Assembly (NCBI GenBank): GCA_966211795.1
Contig: CBIHNW010000020.1
Span: forward strand, 37,642-101,641
DNA length: 64,000 nucleotides
From: 21-14-0-10-47-8 sp966211795
GTDB lineage: Bacteria; Bdellovibrionota; Bdellovibrionia; Bdellovibrionales; Bdellovibrionaceae
Direction: 5' to 3'
Made by a program: the position numbers and the translations under genes. Below are positions 26,793 to 35,626 of the stretch, in pieces. A model generated the notes under the pieces. It did not search any database and was not told the origin of the DNA. It saw only the letters and a program-made list of their open reading frames with translations. Every line of letters starts with the position of its first letter. The stretch's first letter is position 1.

Positions 26793-28439
26793 TTACATGT
26801 CCTTCCTTACCAACCACATACCAAAAGCATTTTGTGCTTTTTCTTCATCGTGACCCATGATTGCCATGATTCGATCTTTCAACAGTTCGCTCTCGGCCTT
26901 ATCTGGATCGATCGCTTCTTCCAGCACCGGCAAGGCCGAACTCATACCCGGCAAAGTGCTGTCGACGGATTGCAACTCTTCCAGCTCTTCGATGGTTCGT
27001 GGCAACATGTCTTCCACCGAATCTTGAAAGCTGTCGGTGATCCATTGCATGAAGGGTCGCACGACGATAAAGAAAAACAGGGCCAAAGAAAATCCAAGCA
27101 AGGCCCACTTGAAAAGTCCATGCACGAGCTTTCGTCGCTCGAGCGAGGTCAGGATCTTGTCGGATTCGGTAAAGTCTTCCGAAATGAACTGAATGTTTTC
27201 AATTTTGACCGAGTCTCCGCGCTGCGGACTGAAACCGATCGCGTTTTTCACCAGAGTTTCGTATTTGGCGATTTCTTCTGGCGAGCGAGCATTCCATTTG
27301 GTCGACGGTGTTCCGTCTTCCGCTTTGGTCGTGATCTCAACGCCATCAACCAGAACGGCGACGCTGATTCGCTCTAAACCGCCGGCGCCCTCTTTCACGT
27401 TGCGCACGGTTTTGGGAACATCATAATTCGTCGTCTTGATTTCTTTCTTCACGTCTTGCTTGAAACCGACTTGGCCCGCGTCTTCCGCGCCCGGAAGATT
27501 GGAACGTGAACCCGGCACGCCGGACGGATTGGTTCGGGCGCCATCCAAAGATTCCTCTTCGGATTGGGTGCTGCGAATTGCGGTCTTTTCTGGATCCACG
27601 GACTCTTCGACGGCTTGCACGCTCTTATTGTTCAACGTTGCATCGACGCGCGCGATGACCTTACCGGTGCCGACCACTTTGGACAGAATCGCTTCGATGC
27701 GCTCTTCCAGATCCGCTTCCACTTTTTTCTTGAGATCCATCATCTCGCTGGAACCAGAGGTCGAGTCATTGGTTCGGCTCAGCATCTTACCGCGATCATC
27801 GACCACGGCCACCCGCTCAGGGTCCATATTTTCAACCGCACTGGAAACCAAGTACCGGATGCCGCGGATCTGATCTTCGCTCAAAACTTTACCGGGATGC
27901 AGTTCCACCACGACCGACGCCGTTGGTTGGCCGCCCTCTTCGAGAAAGTTTTTTTGTTTTGGCAAAGCCAGGATGACTTTGGATTGCTTCACCGAAGTCA
28001 AAGTGTTGATCGCGCGCATCAGCTCGCCCTGCAAGGCTCGCTGATAGTTTACTTTTTGCGCGTAAGAGTTGACGCCGAAATCTTGCTTGTCGAAAAGCTC
28101 AAGGCCGACCGTGCCGATCTTGGTGGAGCCCAATTCCGACATCAGCGTCATCTGCGTCGAGTGCAGAAGATCCTTCGGAACGGCGACCGTTTTACCATCG
28201 TCACGCAAATGAAATGGCACGTTGATCTTGTTCAACTTCTCGGTGATCAAGGCGACCTGATCCGACGGAACGTTGGTCAAGAGCGGGACATAGTCCTTGC
28301 CGCTGACCATGAAGCTGATCACCAGCGCCGCGACCACGCCGATCACCCCGACCGCAATGATCGACATCCGCTTGGTCGGCCCTAAGCTCTTAAAGAACTC
28401 GCGAAACTGAATGACAAGGCTTCCAAAAATCTTATCCAA
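26793..28439 (-). CDS. fliF: flagellar MS-ring protein FliF
   Basis: 548 residues with an N-terminal transmembrane helix (~residues 26-45), the periplasmic ring-building region with NYQRALQGELMRAINTL and the FEKTAIRS-like segment, and a second transmembrane helix near residues 445-465. The FliG-binding tail is acidic, as usual. It begins at a TTG with GAGGAG 7 bases upstream. It is the membrane base on which the motor and export apparatus assemble. Confidence 0.96.
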   Translation of the reverse strand: MDKIFGSLVIQFREFFKSLGPTKRMSIIAVGVIGVVAALVISFMVSGKDYVPLLTNVPSDQVALITEKLNKINVPFHLRDDGKTVAVPKDLLHSTQMTLMSELGSTKIGTVGLELFDKQDFGVNSYAQKVNYQRALQGELMRAINTLTSVKQSKVILALPKQKNFLEEGGQPTASVVVELHPGKVLSEDQIRGIRYLVSSAVENMDPERVAVVDDRGKMLSRTNDSTSGSSEMMDLKKKVEADLEERIEAILSKVVGTGKVIARVDATLNNKSVQAVEESVDPEKTAIRSTQSEEESLDGARTNPSGVPGSRSNLPGAEDAGQVGFKQDVKKEIKTTNYDVPKTVRNVKEGAGGLERISVAVLVDGVEITTKAEDGTPSTKWNARSPEEIAKYETLVKNAIGFSPQRGDSVKIENIQFISEDFTESDKILTSLERRKLVHGLFKWALLGFSLALFFFIVVRPFMQWITDSFQDSVEDMLPRTIEELEELQSVDSTLPGMSSALPVLEEAIDPDKAESELLKDRIMAIMGHDEEKAQNAFGMWLVRKDM

Positions 28440-28477
28440 ATGACAACTCCTCTAAATCCACACTCAATAAAACCCGA

Positions 28478-28834
28478 TCAAACCTGCATTTTCATAATTT
28501 CTTGATACGCATCGATGATCTTGTTGCGAACTTGCACCATTAACTTTAAAGCCAGATCCGCTTTTTCCGCCGTGATCATCACTTCGGCGACGTTATCGGT
28601 TCGGCCCGTGGCGAGATTCTGCATGGCCTTGTTCGAACTGTTCTGCAACTCATTCACACTGCCGATCGCTTCGGTCAGTGTGGCGGCGAAACTTTTTTGC
28701 GTGTCGGCGGCCGAGCCCGTGCTGCCCAGCTTGTTGCTTGATGTGGACGAGCCACTGGAAATCGATTTTTGATCTCCAGGCAATCTTCCTGTTTCCAGGA
28801 AGCGGTTGGCATTTGAAACGGTGAAACCATCCAT
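28478..28834 (-). CDS. fliE: flagellar hook-basal body complex protein FliE
   Basis: 118 residues. The conserved C-terminal helix pattern (FAATLTEAIGSVNELQNSSNKAMQ, then VAEVMITAEKADLALKLMVQVRNKIIDAYQEIM) is the FliE signature. FliE links the MS ring to the rod. GGAG precedes the ATG. It lies between flgC and fliF, the standard order. Confidence 0.95.
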   Translation of the reverse strand: MDGFTVSNANRFLETGRLPGDQKSISSGSSTSSNKLGSTGSAADTQKSFAATLTEAIGSVNELQNSSNKAMQNLATGRTDNVAEVMITAEKADLALKLMVQVRNKIIDAYQEIMKMQV

Positions 28835-28904
28835 GGCTAGCTCCGTCCTATACTGTTAATTCTACTTTAAAATTCATAAATTTGCCTCTCAAAACCATAT
28901 CCCA

Positions 28905-29348
28905 CTATCGACCAATTTCTAGGGCGCTCATGGCCATGTCTTTTGAAGCTTGTAACGATTGGACGTTGGCCTCGTAAGAGCGGGTCGCCTGGATCATATT
29001 GGTCATCTCTTCCATCAAATTAATGTTCGGATATGCGACATATCCCTCTTCGTTCGCATCCGGATGATCCGGCTCGTACTTCATCAACGGCGCTTTGCGA
29101 TCCGAAATGATATCCGTCACCTGGACCCGTTGCATTTCAGCGCGCGGAGAGTTCACGCCCAGGATCTCACCAAAATTTCGCGCTTCGGGCATGGCCTCTA
29201 GAACCACGTCCTTGCGTCGGTAAGCGCCACCTTCCGGCGTGCGGGTGGTGTTGATGTTCGCGATATTCGAAGAAATGGTATTCATGCGCGAACGTTGCGC
29301 CGCCATTCCACTGCTACTGATTCGAAATCCCGTCACGAAATCAGACAT
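28905..29348 (-). CDS. flgC: flagellar basal-body rod protein FlgC
   Basis: 147 residues with the N-terminal rod motif (GFRISSSGMAAQRSRMNTISSNIANINTTRTPEGGAYRRK) and the C-terminal VAYPNINLMEEMTNMIQATRSYEANV. It is a proximal rod subunit. It follows flgB at 10 bases. Confidence 0.96.
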   Translation of the reverse strand: MSDFVTGFRISSSGMAAQRSRMNTISSNIANINTTRTPEGGAYRRKDVVLEAMPEARNFGEILGVNSPRAEMQRVQVTDIISDRKAPLMKYEPDHPDANEEGYVAYPNINLMEEMTNMIQATRSYEANVQSLQASKDMAMSALEIGR

Positions 29349-29358
29349 CGTTTAAACC

Positions 29359-29769
29359 CTATCTTCCTTCGGTGATGGCGTATCTCAACGCCGCCATTTT
29401 TTTATTGATCAACTGCAAAGTCGCCTTGTACATGATCTGGTTTTCCGCCAGATTTGACATTTCTTTTTCCAGATCCACGGTGTTGCCGTCATTGTTGATG
29501 GCACCTTCGGGATTTTCGTAAATATCCGGTCGCACGTGCGACATCGATCCGCCGCCAACGGCAAAGTGCTCATCCGACGACGTCGACATGCCCCGCAGCC
29601 CGTCGATATCGAGCGCTCGTCCCAAAGCTTCCTCGAAATCCAATTTCTTGGCGTGAAAGCCCGGGGTCTCATGATTGGCGATATTCGAAGCGGTCAGATT
29701 CTGCTTCAGCAATCGCATGTTCAGCGCCGTTCCCAGCGCCGACGTTGTTTTATCGAACATCTGGCTCAT
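29359..29769 (-). CDS. flgB: flagellar basal-body rod protein FlgB
   Basis: 136 residues, with LNMRLLKQNLTASNIANHETPGFHAKKLDFEEAL at the N-terminus and VDLEKEMSNLAENQIMYKATLQLINKKMAALRYAI at the C-terminus, both typical. Its start overlaps the end of the AAA+ gene by 20 bases, so the regulator-like gene and the rod genes are coupled. Confidence 0.96.
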   Translation of the reverse strand: MSQMFDKTTSALGTALNMRLLKQNLTASNIANHETPGFHAKKLDFEEALGRALDIDGLRGMSTSSDEHFAVGGGSMSHVRPDIYENPEGAINNDGNTVDLEKEMSNLAENQIMYKATLQLINKKMAALRYAITEGR

Positions 29770-30589
29770 AAACGCCGGCCTCCCGATATTCGTTCAATTT
29801 ATTTCTCAGCGTGCGGATGCTGATCCCCAAGATCTGCGCCGCCCGCGTTTTATTTTGCTGAGTCAACTGCAGGGTCTGAAAAATCAGCTTGCGCTCCATG
29901 TCCGAGAGCTTGGTTCCCACCGCCGGCAAAAGCTGGGATTCCATTTGCGAGAACTCGATCACCGATACTTCAAGCATCGGGCCGTCACTCAGGGCCACCG
30001 CACGTTCGATCACATTTTCCAGCTCGGACACATTGCCGGGCCAGCCGTAAGCCAAAAGTTTGGCCTGCGCGACCGGCGATATTTTTTGGTGCGGGCGACT
30101 TTTCATCAAATTGAAAACCTGACTGAAAAAATCTGCCAAGACCAGAACGTCTTCCGAACGATCCCGCAGGGTCGGAATCTGCAGGTGAATGACGCTGAGA
30201 CGGTAGAACAAGTCTTTGCGCAATCGCTGCTGTTGCACCAGACCCGCTGGATTTTCACTGCAGGTCGCGATCCAACGCACGCGTCGGCCTTGTTGTTTCA
30301 TTTCGTCCATGCGTTCGCTCAGATCCTGTTGTTGGATCAGATTCAGCTCGCTGATATTTTCGACCAGGATGGCGTCCCCGTCTTGCAGCGAGCTCAGGTC
30401 TCGGCCCCAGCGGTGCAAAGTTTTTTGAAAACGCGCTTTTTCCAAAACAAATTGAACCAGCAAACTTTTGCCAGTGCCTTGTTCACCCGAAATCAACAGC
30501 GGTGCCGGAGTCAATGCAATGGACTGAGCCGTCTCGAGCATTTTCTTCATCTGTACATTCGCCGTTTGAAAGAGACCAAAATCCGTCAC
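29750..30589 (-). CDS. degenerate sigma-54-activator-like AAA+ protein
   Basis: 279 residues. Walker A GEQGTGKS is near residues 35-42, an R-finger region RKDLFYRLSVIHLQIPTLRDR near 125-145, a GWPGNVSELENVIERA helix, and a Fis-type DNA-binding C-terminus (KTRAAQILGISIRTLRNKL). This is the plan of FlrC/FlgR-type activators, but the receiver domain is absent, about 40 residues including the GAFTGA loop are missing between Walker A and Walker B, and Walker B reads ILVENISEL in place of LDE. It starts at a GTG with AGGA upstream. It may bind DNA and nucleotide but not remodel sigma-54 holoenzyme. Confidence 0.8.
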   Translation of the reverse strand: MTDFGLFQTANVQMKKMLETAQSIALTPAPLLISGEQGTGKSLLVQFVLEKARFQKTLHRWGRDLSSLQDGDAILVENISELNLIQQQDLSERMDEMKQQGRRVRWIATCSENPAGLVQQQRLRKDLFYRLSVIHLQIPTLRDRSEDVLVLADFFSQVFNLMKSRPHQKISPVAQAKLLAYGWPGNVSELENVIERAVALSDGPMLEVSVIEFSQMESQLLPAVGTKLSDMERKLIFQTLQLTQQNKTRAAQILGISIRTLRNKLNEYREAGVYEPDVR

Positions 30590-30591
30590 AG

Positions 30592-33393
30592 CTATTTCCT
30601 TTCCGCCGCGGTCTGTTCACCGCTCATCGCCGGAATCCGTTTGATGTATTTTTTGTACTCGTCTTTCCACTCGGAGCCTTTGAGCTGCTCTTGTGCAAGC
30701 TTGTACCAGAAGTCATTTTTTTCATTTTTCAATTCTTGCCAAGTTTCCTCGGCCTTCTTGAGCTCCCCACCTTCAAAATACAATTGGCCGATCTTGTAGC
30801 GATACGAAGCCAACGGACGAGTCGTTCCGTACTGGCTCACCAATTTTTCGAAAGTCTTGATCGCCGCGGTCTTTTCGCCTTTTTGCAATTGAATTTCGCC
30901 AAGCAATTCCAAAGACCGCGCATGCGTCGCGGGCGTCACTTTTTTCGAGTCTTCCATCAAGGTGCCAATCTTTTTCAAAGATTTGATGGCGTCATCTTTC
31001 TTTCCCTGTTTGATTTCTAATTGCGCCAGCGACAAATAAGGTTCGGCGACCAGCTCTGGAATGCCGGACCATTCTTTCAAGAGTTCGGTCAGATAACGGA
31101 CCGCCGAGTCTGTTTCCCCGCGCTTTTCCAAAAGATCCGCCGCCAATTGCACGCGTTCAATTTGGTGTTCGTCCGACATGGTTTGCGGATTTTTAATGTT
31201 TTTCAAGCTGTCAAACGCCTGCGCCATTTGGTTTTGTCGCGCTTGCACCGCCGCCAATCGCAGGTTCAGCTCGTCTTCGCTGGGCAGTTTTTCAAAAACG
31301 TTTCTTTCTTTCGCCGCGGGCGTACCCTTCATGGCGTAGATCTGGTTGATCGTATCTTGGTACAGCTTCTGTGCTTGCTTCAGCACGCCGGCTTGTTCGA
31401 ACGAGCGACCGATATTGTATTTGGTGTCGATGCGATTGGAAGATTTCAGCCAATTATCCGCATACTGATTGTGCATCTTCAGCGCCTGAATGAATTGACC
31501 TGAATCGACCAGATCTTTGATCGCTTCATTGATATTTTTAACGATGCGATTCGAAATCAATTTGGTATCGGTCGTTGTCGGGTGATCCTGGTAGAGCTTC
31601 ACCAGCAATTGAATCGCTTTGTCGTATTCTTTGCGGCGATTGAAACCTTCGGAAATCATCAAGGTCGCGAATTGATCCATCTTCGGCAGATTCGAAGTCT
31701 TCGCCAATTCTTGAATGTCCTTGACGGCCTTTTCCACTTCTTTGGGTTTCATCGCGTTCATGCGCTCGCTCAGCATGCGAAGGCGTGCCACCACGGCGCT
31801 GGGTGAATCGCCGAAACGAAAGTAAGTTTCCAAGTAAGTGCCTAAAACTTTTGTTTTATCCGCACCCAGAATATCTTGAATTTCTCCGACTCGAGTCATC
31901 GCGTAGCCGGCTTCCGAGTTTGACGGATATTGTTTTAGAAAACCGCGGTACAAATCCAAACTCTTTTTATAATCTTTCAAACCAAAATACGCCGAAGCTT
32001 GATTGTAGATCGCGTTCGGGTATTCGGATTGCGACTGGGGATACTTTTTCAGGGCTGTTTGGTAATCCACCAAGGCCTGATTGAAATCTTTTTTCTGATA
32101 ATCGACATCCCCACGCAGGTAGGCCGCTTGAATGCGGTCTTTTTCGTTCACCGCATCTTTCTCGATTTCCTGATAAACCTGCGATGCTTCGTCGAATCGA
32201 TTGATCTTCATCAATGAATCCGCGATGGCGAAGCGCGCGATATCTTTGTTCGGCGATGCCGGCCGTTTTTGCAAGTGAGACTGAAACAGACGAAGCGTTC
32301 CGAGATAGTCACCACGATCCAGCGTCGCGAACCCCATCAACATCATGGTTCGTTCCAACAGCGGGGACTGAGGATACTTGTCCAAGGCCTGACGGTAGCG
32401 AAGCATGGCCATATCGAAATCATCGACGTTGCGTCCTTCATTCCACATCGCGAACAAAGCGTCGGCCCACATGAAACGCACCATTTCGTCGTATTGCGAC
32501 TGCGGATACTTTTCCAGAAACCAATCGACGGTTTTCAAAAAGACGTTGTACCTTTTATTTTCAAACAAGGTCAGCAGCAATCGCGCCTGTTTGTTTTCGT
32601 CCGTGTCCTGAGGGGCGACTTCGTAGACCGGCTTTCGACTTTGCAGAATATCCAAATAGGGTGAAGGTATTCTCAGCATCGGAAAGTCGATGTAGACCTT
32701 TTCCTGACTGCCGATGATTGAATCTTCTTTGACCTCGTAATCTTTGACCGCGAAGCGTTCGTAGTTGGGATCGCCACCATCAAAAAGACTGCCGGTCAGG
32801 ACTTTGGGTTTCTCTAAAGCATCATTGATTGCCAGTGGCTGCCCCTGATCGTTGATCACCAACACATCTGCCGAAGCCGGCGCGCGCTCTCCTTTGGTTG
32901 GCAACGAAGCTTCTGCTTTCGCCGAGGTTTTCTTTCCCGACTTTGGCGTGGCGGCCGTCTCTTTGTTCGCGGTCGCGTCCTTTTCTTTGCCCGCAGCCTG
33001 GGCTGCCTGACCTTTAAAAAAGTCCACGATCAAACGCGAAGGCTTTTCTGTTAAATAGTCAAAGGGCTCAACCGCATTGCTCGCCAATTGAAAAGTCAAA
33101 ATCGCTTTACCATCCGGACCGTTGGGATTGACCTGAATGGACTGGACCATGGGATGACTGAATTTTTGCAATTGAGAAATACTGGTTTCGTTTAATGCCG
33201 GCAAAGTCACCTCGACGAAGGACTTGCCTTTTTTATCAACACGTTTGAGATCGTAGTCCCATTGGTTTTGTCCGTCGAACTCAAGGTGAACGGTGTCACC
33301 TTGCTGCGAGATTTGAGCTTGGACCAAAGCCTGGCTTGAGAGCGAAAAAAGCCAGACGATCATCCCAATAGAAAGTGGTGAATACAGCTTCAA
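30592..33393 (-). CDS. large secreted TPR protein at the head of the flagellar operon
   Basis: 933 residues. The signal peptide is residues ~1-27 (ends near ALVQAQ). Residues ~28-130 look like an AMIN-type beta domain (PSRLIVDFFKG is its usual ending), often a peptidoglycan- or envelope-binding module. A Lys/Ala-rich linker follows, and ~240-930 is a long run of tetratricopeptide-like helical repeats (many Tyr-Pro-x-Ser, YxxGE and Leu-Ala-x-Tyr pieces). It starts at a TTG with GGAGG 7 bases upstream. It is first in the operon, just upstream of the AAA+ gene, so it probably serves in flagellar assembly or envelope passage; the precise role is not known to me. Confidence 0.7.
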   Translation of the reverse strand: MKLYSPLSIGMIVWLFSLSSQALVQAQISQQGDTVHLEFDGQNQWDYDLKRVDKKGKSFVEVTLPALNETSISQLQKFSHPMVQSIQVNPNGPDGKAILTFQLASNAVEPFDYLTEKPSRLIVDFFKGQAAQAAGKEKDATANKETAATPKSGKKTSAKAEASLPTKGERAPASADVLVINDQGQPLAINDALEKPKVLTGSLFDGGDPNYERFAVKDYEVKEDSIIGSQEKVYIDFPMLRIPSPYLDILQSRKPVYEVAPQDTDENKQARLLLTLFENKRYNVFLKTVDWFLEKYPQSQYDEMVRFMWADALFAMWNEGRNVDDFDMAMLRYRQALDKYPQSPLLERTMMLMGFATLDRGDYLGTLRLFQSHLQKRPASPNKDIARFAIADSLMKINRFDEASQVYQEIEKDAVNEKDRIQAAYLRGDVDYQKKDFNQALVDYQTALKKYPQSQSEYPNAIYNQASAYFGLKDYKKSLDLYRGFLKQYPSNSEAGYAMTRVGEIQDILGADKTKVLGTYLETYFRFGDSPSAVVARLRMLSERMNAMKPKEVEKAVKDIQELAKTSNLPKMDQFATLMISEGFNRRKEYDKAIQLLVKLYQDHPTTTDTKLISNRIVKNINEAIKDLVDSGQFIQALKMHNQYADNWLKSSNRIDTKYNIGRSFEQAGVLKQAQKLYQDTINQIYAMKGTPAAKERNVFEKLPSEDELNLRLAAVQARQNQMAQAFDSLKNIKNPQTMSDEHQIERVQLAADLLEKRGETDSAVRYLTELLKEWSGIPELVAEPYLSLAQLEIKQGKKDDAIKSLKKIGTLMEDSKKVTPATHARSLELLGEIQLQKGEKTAAIKTFEKLVSQYGTTRPLASYRYKIGQLYFEGGELKKAEETWQELKNEKNDFWYKLAQEQLKGSEWKDEYKKYIKRIPAMSGEQTAAERK

Positions 33394-33447
33394 GTCTCGT
33401 CCTCCATGACTCGACTAACGAACATAGGTTTCCTGTTAAGAATGAAT

Positions 33448-33463
33448 AGCAGAATTGATGCCA
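33448..33463 (-). promoter_or_regulatory. sigma-54-like promoter of the flagellar operon
   Basis: On the minus strand TGGCATCAATTCTGCT fits the -24/-12 consensus with the invariant GG and GC at the right spacing and two mismatches. It lies about 55 bases before the TTG start of the TPR gene. Inspection only; no start site is measured. Confidence 0.45.
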
Positions 33464-33478
33464 GGTCATTTTGACCGT

Positions 33479-33517
33479 CTGGGCAAATTTAGCTTCAGCC
33501 TGGGCAAAATCTGCTCG
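33479..33517. repeat. two direct repeats upstream of the sigma-54-like promoter
   Basis: CTGGGCAAA occurs at 33479 and 33500, and the match goes on loosely as TT-x-x-GCT. The spacing of 21 bases is two DNA turns, as expected for an activator-binding pair. An inverted repeat GGTCA/TGACC is next to them (33464-33476) and a 12-base palindrome GTCAGGCCTGAC is at 33527-33538. Confidence 0.4.
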
Positions 33518-33618
33518 TGCTTTTCCGTCAGGCCTGACAAACCTCTGACGCTCGATGAAAGACTAAATTCATCGATTTACTTATCATTCCAAACAGTTAA
33601 GCTGCCGATACGAAATTT

Positions 33619-34128
33619 ATGGAACCACTTCATCGAGACATCACCAATTCCATCATCCTGCTCAGCTTGTCGCGTTTGGTTGCGAGCTGCGTTTACGTCA
33701 ACCTGAAACCGAAGGCCGCTTTGCATTCGAACGAATACAAGTTTCAAGCACCCGCTTCTTCGTTTCGCAAAATCAACAGCGAGCAAACCGACTTCGCTTG
33801 GCAGAACGAAAAAAGCGGCAACACGATTGCCGTGCTTTCCGAATGCAGCGAAACGCGCGATCCTTCGTTGTCAGATCTGGAAGCCGAAGTCTCACAAGTC
33901 TTGACGGATTCCAAAGTCATTCGCACGCAACCAGCAACCTTCGAAGAGCGCGAGGCCTTGCGCACTTTGATCGAAGGAAAAATTGACGGTGTTTCCGCAA
34001 GCGTTGATGTGCTGACCTTCAAGAAAAATTCCTGCTCTTACACTTTGACTTACATGGGACGCTCGCAAGGTTTCGAAAAAGATCACGCGGTCTTTGAAAA
34101 CTTTTTGAAGGGTTTCAAAGTTCCATGA
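33619..34128 (+). CDS. predicted lipoprotein upstream of mlaE, unknown function
   Basis: 169 residues. A short hydrophobic stretch ends in VASC near residues 21-24, a plausible lipobox, though the N-terminus has only one His/Arg pair and no Lys. The mature part has two more cysteines (SECSE and NSCSY) that could form a disulfide. Its stop overlaps the mlaE start by four bases (ATGA), so it is part of the Mla operon. It may be an accessory lipoprotein of the lipid transporter. No family recognised. Confidence 0.5.
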   Translation: MEPLHRDITNSIILLSLSRLVASCVYVNLKPKAALHSNEYKFQAPASSFRKINSEQTDFAWQNEKSGNTIAVLSECSETRDPSLSDLEAEVSQVLTDSKVIRTQPATFEEREALRTLIEGKIDGVSASVDVLTFKKNSCSYTLTYMGRSQGFEKDHAVFENFLKGFKVP

Positions 34129-34904
34129 ACCAAAGTTTTTCCGCCACCATTCGAGAATTTTTAGATTTCCTAGGCGGAGTCACGCTTCTTTTTCGCGAAG
34201 TGGTGCGGCAGCTCTTTCGCAAGGGCAATGCACTGAACTTGACCGTCGAGCAGATTTTCCATATCGGCCATCGCTCGTTGCCATTGGTGGTGGTCACCGC
34301 CATCTGCACCGGTGCCGTGATGGCTTTGCAATTTGGAATGGGCTTGGGACGTTTCGGCGGAACCCTGTACGTGCCACGTCTGGTGACGGTTTCAATTTTG
34401 CGTGAAATGGGACCTGTGTTTTGTGCTTTGATGGTCGCGGCCCGTGTCGGCGCAGGTATTGCCTCGGAAATTGGCTCGATGGTCGTCACCCAACAGATTG
34501 ATGCCATTCGCGCGATGGGAACTTCGCCGATTCAAAAGATCGTCATCCCCCGCGTGTTGGGCTGCTTGGTTTCCATTCCGTTGCTGATCGCCTTCGCTAA
34601 CTTTGTCAGCTTCAGCGGCGGCCTGATCATCGGGGTGATCGAGCTGAAATTGGATGCGCAGTTTTATTTGATTAAATCTCTGACCAACTTGGCGATGGGC
34701 GATTACCTGTCAGGCTTTGGCAAATCTTTCTTTTTCGCGATCTTCATCTCGGTGCCCTCTTGCTATTACGGCTTAAACGTCAAAGAAGGCACCCGCGGAG
34801 TCGGCATCGCGACCACTAAGGCCGTTGTCGCGGCCTCGATTTTGGTTTTGGTTGGAGACTTTTTCTTAACAAAATTTTTCTGGATGATTGAAAAATGGCT
34901 TTAA
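34125..34904 (+). CDS. mlaE: lipid ABC transporter permease MlaE/YrbE family
   Basis: 259-residue inner-membrane permease. Family strings include VVTAICTGAVMALQFG, PVFCALMVAARVGAGIASEIGSM, and QIDAIRAMGTSPIQKIVIPRVL. MlaE with MlaF and MlaD forms the inner-membrane complex that moves phospholipids between outer and inner membranes. It overlaps mlaF by 10 bases. Confidence 0.95.
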   Translation: MNQSFSATIREFLDFLGGVTLLFREVVRQLFRKGNALNLTVEQIFHIGHRSLPLVVVTAICTGAVMALQFGMGLGRFGGTLYVPRLVTVSILREMGPVFCALMVAARVGAGIASEIGSMVVTQQIDAIRAMGTSPIQKIVIPRVLGCLVSIPLLIAFANFVSFSGGLIIGVIELKLDAQFYLIKSLTNLAMGDYLSGFGKSFFFAIFISVPSCYYGLNVKEGTRGVGIATTKAVVAASILVLVGDFFLTKFFWMIEKWL

Positions 34905-35626
34905 TCCAAGTCAGCAACTTTGAAAAAGGCTTTGGCGAAAAGAAAGTTCACAAGAGTGTGACCTTCGATGTTCGCAAGGGCGAATGTTTGGGCTTGATCG
35001 GTGGCTCGGGCACCGGCAAATCCGTTTTGTTGCGCAGTTTGATCGGGCTTGAAAAGCCGGATGCGGGCGACGTGGTCTTTGATGGCATCAAGGTGAATGC
35101 TTTGAACGAACATCAATTGATCGCCGTTCGCAAACGCATGGCCTACGCCTTTCAAGGTGGGGCACTGTTTGATTCCATGACCGTGTTTGATAATCTCGCT
35201 TATCCTTTGCGCGAACACACGCAATTGACCGAAGCCCAGATCCGCGAAAAAGTGATGAAGCTTCTCAAAGATTTCGGTCTGGAAGGCAACGACGGCGTGA
35301 TGCCGGCCAATCTGTCCGGCGGCATGCAAAAACGTGTGGGCCTGGCCCGCTCAATCATCTTGGGTCCCGAAGTCATTTTGTACGACGAGCCGACGGCGGG
35401 TTTGGATCCCTTTAACACTCATAAAATTCAAGAGCTGATCTTGCGGTTAAAAGCAACGGGCGTGACATCGATCTTGGTCACGCACGACATGCCGGTGGCG
35501 TTCAGCGTGTGCGATCGCATCGCCATGTTGATGGATGGCCGAATCAAAGTCATCGGCACCGTCGAAGAAATCGAGCAACAAGAATCGAACTTGATCGCCA
35601 AATTCGCGCAAGGAGAAACGCTATGA
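34895..35626 (+). CDS. mlaF: lipid ABC transporter ATPase MlaF family
   Basis: 243 residues. Walker A GGSGTGKSVLLR, signature LSGGMQKRV and Walker B ILYDEPTAGLDP are all present, with the GMQKRV form usual for MlaF. It provides ATP hydrolysis for the MlaE permease. The stop overlaps the mlaD start by four bases. Confidence 0.95.
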   Translation: MALIQVSNFEKGFGEKKVHKSVTFDVRKGECLGLIGGSGTGKSVLLRSLIGLEKPDAGDVVFDGIKVNALNEHQLIAVRKRMAYAFQGGALFDSMTVFDNLAYPLREHTQLTEAQIREKVMKLLKDFGLEGNDGVMPANLSGGMQKRVGLARSIILGPEVILYDEPTAGLDPFNTHKIQELILRLKATGVTSILVTHDMPVAFSVCDRIAMLMDGRIKVIGTVEEIEQQESNLIAKFAQGETL

